In this document: one piece after another, positions 61,544 to 64,000 of the stretch | Position numbering within the stretch: position 1 is the first letter of the stretch | How the letters are laid out: every line of letters begins with the position of its first letter | Origin: Spirochaetia bacterium | Lineage (GTDB): Bacteria; Spirochaetota; Leptospiria; Leptospirales; Leptonemataceae | DNA: 64,000 bases | Direction: 5' to 3' | NCBI GenBank assembly: GCA_021413825.1 | Contig: JAIOPQ010000010.1 | Span: forward strand, 1-64,000 | Position numbers and translations under genes: made by a program | Notes under the pieces: model-generated | Seen by the model: only the letters and a program-made list of their open reading frames with translations | Database searches by the model: none | What the model was told of the DNA's origin: nothing

Positions 61544-62923
61544 GTGTTAAACCAAGAGCTGTCCATAGAGTTTCTCGGGGCTGCGGGAACGGTTACGGGA
61601 TCCAAGTACCTGGTGAGATCACCGGACGCTACTGTCCTAATCGATTGTGGGATGTTTCAGGGCCTGAAGAAGCTCCGCCTACTAAACTGGGAAGCTCCGC
61701 ACTTGAACGTCGGAATGTTGGACGCTGTCTTACTTACGCATGGCCATCTGGATCATGTGGGCTACCTTCCAAGGCTTGTAAAGGCAGGGTTTCGCGGTCG
61801 GATACTGGGATCAAGACCTACGTTGGACATTGCAGAAATCATCTTAAAGGACAGTGCGCACATTCAGGAAGAAGAGGCCGAGCGAGCCAATCGATACGGC
61901 TATTCCAAACACAATCCAGCAGCTCCATTGTATGACAGCGACGATGTGGAAAGGACTGTTCGTTTGTTTGGGAATCTGGAATTGGACAAGAGCGAATCAC
62001 TGTCGCCTAACGTTACATGCAGGCTGAGATACAACGGGCATATTCTGGGGGCGACCTTCATTGAGCTTGACGTTGCAGGTAAGCTGTTGGTGTTCTCGGG
62101 CGATATCGGTCGCAAGGTCGATCCCTTATTGCGGCCTCCAGAAAGACCAGAGCGCGCAGATGTACTCGTAATTGAAAGCACCTACGGAGACAGGTTACAC
62201 GACAATGTTGACGCTGCTTCGCGTCTTGCAGAGATCATTTCGCGCACTGCTAAGCGCAATGGAACGGTTATTATTCCGAGCTTTGCCGTTGAGCGCACTC
62301 AATCGATCATGTACTATTTGTGGAAGTTGCAGGCCGAAAAAAGGATTCCTGGGATTCCAGTTTATATGGATAGCCCAATGGGAAACCGGGTGCTTGACCT
62401 GTTTCACAGATACATACCCTGGCATAAGTTATCTCCGCAAGACTGTACAAAGATGTGCGACAAGATTCATCGAGTAGCTTCTATGAAAGAAACGATGGCA
62501 ATCGCCGATGACAGACGGGCCAAGATTGTAATTGCTGGAAGCGGGATGATAACAGGGGGCCGTGTCCTTACCTATTTGCAGAAACACCTGGGCGATCCAA
62601 ATTCTACCGTGGTGCTGGTTGGCTACCAGGCGACCGGAACACGCGGACGTGATCTGCTTGAAGGCAAGAAGTCCCTAAAGATATACGGGAAAGTTTATGA
62701 TGTTGGTGCAGAGATTGAAAACATTGACGGACTTTCTGCACATGCAGACCAGGCCGAACTAATTGATTGGTTAGGGAATCTCAAACAGCCGCCAGGCCGC
62801 ATATTCATTGTTCATGGGGAGCCGGAAGCAGCGCTTGGATTGCAGAAGGAGATTCAGAATAAGTTTGGATGGAAGAGTGAAATTCCAGAGATGTATCAAA
62901 CGTTCCGGATGGATCTGACTTGA
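61544..62923 (+). CDS. Beta-CASP metallo-beta-lactamase (RNase-like)
   Basis: This 459-residue protein belongs to the beta-CASP branch of the metallo-beta-lactamase fold, related to YSH1/CPSF-like RNA processing nucleases. The N-terminal core has IEFLGAAGTVTGSKYLVRS and LLTHGHLDHVGYLPRLVKAG with the HxHxDH metal site. SGDIGR and ESTYGDR follow. The beta-CASP domain has PSFAVERTQSIMYYLW and GSGMITGGRVLTYLQ, and the end has DGLSAHADQAELIDWL and IVHGEPEAALGL. The GTG start follows hemN by nine bases. Confidence 0.92.
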   Translation: MLNQELSIEFLGAAGTVTGSKYLVRSPDATVLIDCGMFQGLKKLRLLNWEAPHLNVGMLDAVLLTHGHLDHVGYLPRLVKAGFRGRILGSRPTLDIAEIILKDSAHIQEEEAERANRYGYSKHNPAAPLYDSDDVERTVRLFGNLELDKSESLSPNVTCRLRYNGHILGATFIELDVAGKLLVFSGDIGRKVDPLLRPPERPERADVLVIESTYGDRLHDNVDAASRLAEIISRTAKRNGTVIIPSFAVERTQSIMYYLWKLQAEKRIPGIPVYMDSPMGNRVLDLFHRYIPWHKLSPQDCTKMCDKIHRVASMKETMAIADDRRAKIVIAGSGMITGGRVLTYLQKHLGDPNSTVVLVGYQATGTRGRDLLEGKKSLKIYGKVYDVGAEIENIDGLSAHADQAELIDWLGNLKQPPGRIFIVHGEPEAALGLQKEIQNKFGWKSEIPEMYQTFRMDLT

Positions 62924-62946
62924 AATGCCAGGCGATGGCACTGGAG

Positions 62947-63669
62947 TCATGCAAGAAATTCTTTGAACTGGCTCAAGTATTTTCTTCCAATGGGTAATTG
63001 CGACTCGTCCTCATCTTTTAGAAATACGGTATAATTTCCGGTCAGATCGCTTTGTACTTTGAGTACATGCGATACGTTAATGATATATTGCTTGTAAATA
63101 CGAAAGAACAGATCCTGTGGCAGACGCGTTTCCATGAGTTTGAGCGAACTATAGGTCACATAATCACGCTCGGCTGTATGAATCACGCATGAGTTATCGT
63201 GCGAAGACACATAAATAATATCTGAAAACGGAACTAGAAAATAATTCTCTTTCTCGGTAATGAAAAGCCCATTCTTCTTGCCACGCCCGGTTTCGCTGGC
63301 CGTTTTTTTGAAGAACTGCATTGCCCGATCAACGGATTTCCCAAATCGCTCTTGCGAGAAAGGTTTCAATAAATAGTCAATGGCGCCCAGCTCAAACGCT
63401 TCTACAGCACGATCGTCGAGGGCCGTGGTAAAGATAATGTAGGGAGTCTTGTTTACTTTCTCGAGGGCTTCAAAGCCAGAAAGGCGCGGCAGGTTAATGT
63501 CCATAAACACTAAATCAAAGTCTGTGTTGGTCATTACTTCAACAGCTTCCTCACCATCCCTTGCCATGCCGGCTAACTTTAATTCCGGACGATCGAGCAC
63601 ATACCTTATTAGCAGATCCCTGGTAGGAGCTTCATCCTCCACAACGATGACTCGAATGTCCTGACTCAT
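62947..63669 (-). CDS. LytTR-type response regulator
   Basis: This 240-residue response regulator has a receiver domain (VVEDEAPTRDLLIRYV, phospho-acceptor Asp57 in VFMDINLPRLSGF, and DYLLKPFSQERFG) and a LytTR DNA-binding domain (residues 136-240, with SDIIYVSSHDNSCVIHTAER and RIYKQYIINVSHVLKV). LytTR regulators often control virulence, envelope or competence genes. It overlaps the sensor kinase gene by four bases, which marks the pair as a two-component system. Confidence 0.92.
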   Translation of the reverse strand: MSQDIRVIVVEDEAPTRDLLIRYVLDRPELKLAGMARDGEEAVEVMTNTDFDLVFMDINLPRLSGFEALEKVNKTPYIIFTTALDDRAVEAFELGAIDYLLKPFSQERFGKSVDRAMQFFKKTASETGRGKKNGLFITEKENYFLVPFSDIIYVSSHDNSCVIHTAERDYVTYSSLKLMETRLPQDLFFRIYKQYIINVSHVLKVQSDLTGNYTVFLKDEDESQLPIGRKYLSQFKEFLA

Positions 63670-64000
63670 AGGCTCCTCGGATAGAGAACCAGGCGAGCTA
63701 TGGTTCCACCGTCTGGATGTTCTGCAACAGTAAGGCTTGAACCCGGAAGGCAGTATCGCAACCGTTCTGCCACAGTGCCCAGTGTTCCTGCCATTACGTC
63801 CTTCTTTCCCGGCCCAACACCGTTGTCCTGGATCTCAATCTCTGCATGCTTGCCGTTCAACCTCGCGATAGCCGTGATCCGGCCTCCTTCGCGCTTGTCG
63901 CGAATTCCATGCTTGTAAGCATTTTCAATCAGAGGTTGCAAGGTTAGAGGTGGAATAACAAATCCAGAAAAATCTGATTCCTTTCTAATGTCAACCTGCA
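63666..64000 (-). CDS. LytS-like sensor kinase, C-terminal end only
   Basis: The C-terminal part of a histidine kinase enters from the right edge. IPPLTLQPLIENAYKHGIRD is the N-box of the LytS/YehU His_kinase-HATPase pair, and EIQDNGVGPGKKDVMAGTLG holds the ATP lid region. The gene begins outside the window; earlier ORF-internal methionines are not starts. It is coupled to the response regulator at 62947-63669. Confidence 0.88.
   Translation of the reverse strand, partial: QVDIRKESDFSGFVIPPLTLQPLIENAYKHGIRDKREGGRITAIARLNGKHAEIEIQDNGVGPGKKDVMAGTLGTVAERLRYCLPGSSLTVAEHPDGGTIARLVLYPRSL

Noticed and set aside
62928..62942. TGCCA-GGCGA-TGGCA hairpin between the MBL gene and the response regulator
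   Set aside because: Five-base-pair stem with no U-tract; too weak to call a terminator.
1..64000. CRISPR arrays, insertion sequences, rRNA genes and a replication origin
   Set aside because: I looked for repeat-spacer patterns, transposases, rRNA and DnaA-box clusters and saw none.

Overview
The window reads as one stretch of chromosome from a diderm (outer-membrane) bacterium with a respiratory, micro-oxic to oxic lifestyle. Many short secreted proteins carry loose lipoboxes, TTG and GTG starts are common, and genes overlap by ATGA, TTGA or TAATG. Together with beta-propeller lipoproteins carrying a CxV...C...C motif, an alkyl-DHAP-synthase-like oxidase and a LytTR two-component pair, this suggests a spirochaete of the Leptospirales (Leptospira/Leptonema/Turneriella type). 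That placement is an inference from gene content; no rRNA gene is present to confirm it.

Layout. 1-8.1 kb: a GlcD-type flavin oxidase, two lipoproteins (one CapA-like) with an AlkD-type DNA glycosylase, then a quinone block of UbiX, a LON-domain protein and UbiA on the minus strand, followed by MqnA. These fit the futalosine route to menaquinone; a polyprenyl diphosphate synthase for the side chain lies at 13.2-14.1 kb. 8.1-16.9 kb: a plus-strand run of lipoproteins, a degenerate SpoIIE-like phosphatase, a small multidrug-resistance-like protein, a zinc alcohol dehydrogenase, a SirB1-like protein, the prenyl synthase, and an SGNH/MBOAT acyl-transfer pair. 16.9-22 kb: an APC permease, a beta-propeller lipoprotein, and an amtB-glnK ammonium operon with a sigma-54-type promoter. 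22-26.6 kb: glycosyltransferase, lipoproteins, truncated haemoglobin, a helical protein of unknown function, a palindromic repeat and a YugP-like protease. 26.7-32.6 kb: a VKOR-DsbA fusion, ribH, nusB, a TPR protein and a broken ClC channel.

33.3-37.9 kb: three tRNA genes (Lys, Glu, Asp) followed by a single 1,235-residue protein joining an Mrr-like nuclease domain to a NACHT STAND ATPase and a long C-terminal region. This is the best candidate for an anti-phage system in the window. Next come a second beta-propeller lipoprotein, a lipid operon (alkyl-DHAP-synthase-like oxidase, GlpD, diacylglycerol kinase), an ABC export system, and cbpA/cbpM chaperone genes. From 49.2 to 62.9 kb lies a respiratory block: a CRP/FNR-family regulator, a CoA-transferase, a universal stress protein, ccoNOQP, ccoG, fixH, ccoS, a TauE-like protein, the copper ATPase ccoI, hemN and a beta-CASP metallo-beta-lactamase. 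Two identical CTGAT-N4-ATCAG dyads precede the regulator and the usp-cco run, which suggests one regulon. A LytTR response regulator and its sensor kinase (cut by the window edge) close the window.

A striking feature is that four otherwise well-conserved genes (the ClC channel, the ABC permease, cbpA and ccoN) each lack an internal segment and change reading frame at the gap, while the downstream part still joins its neighbour correctly. This could be real gene decay or an assembly problem, and it affects how the cco operon and the ABC system should be interpreted.
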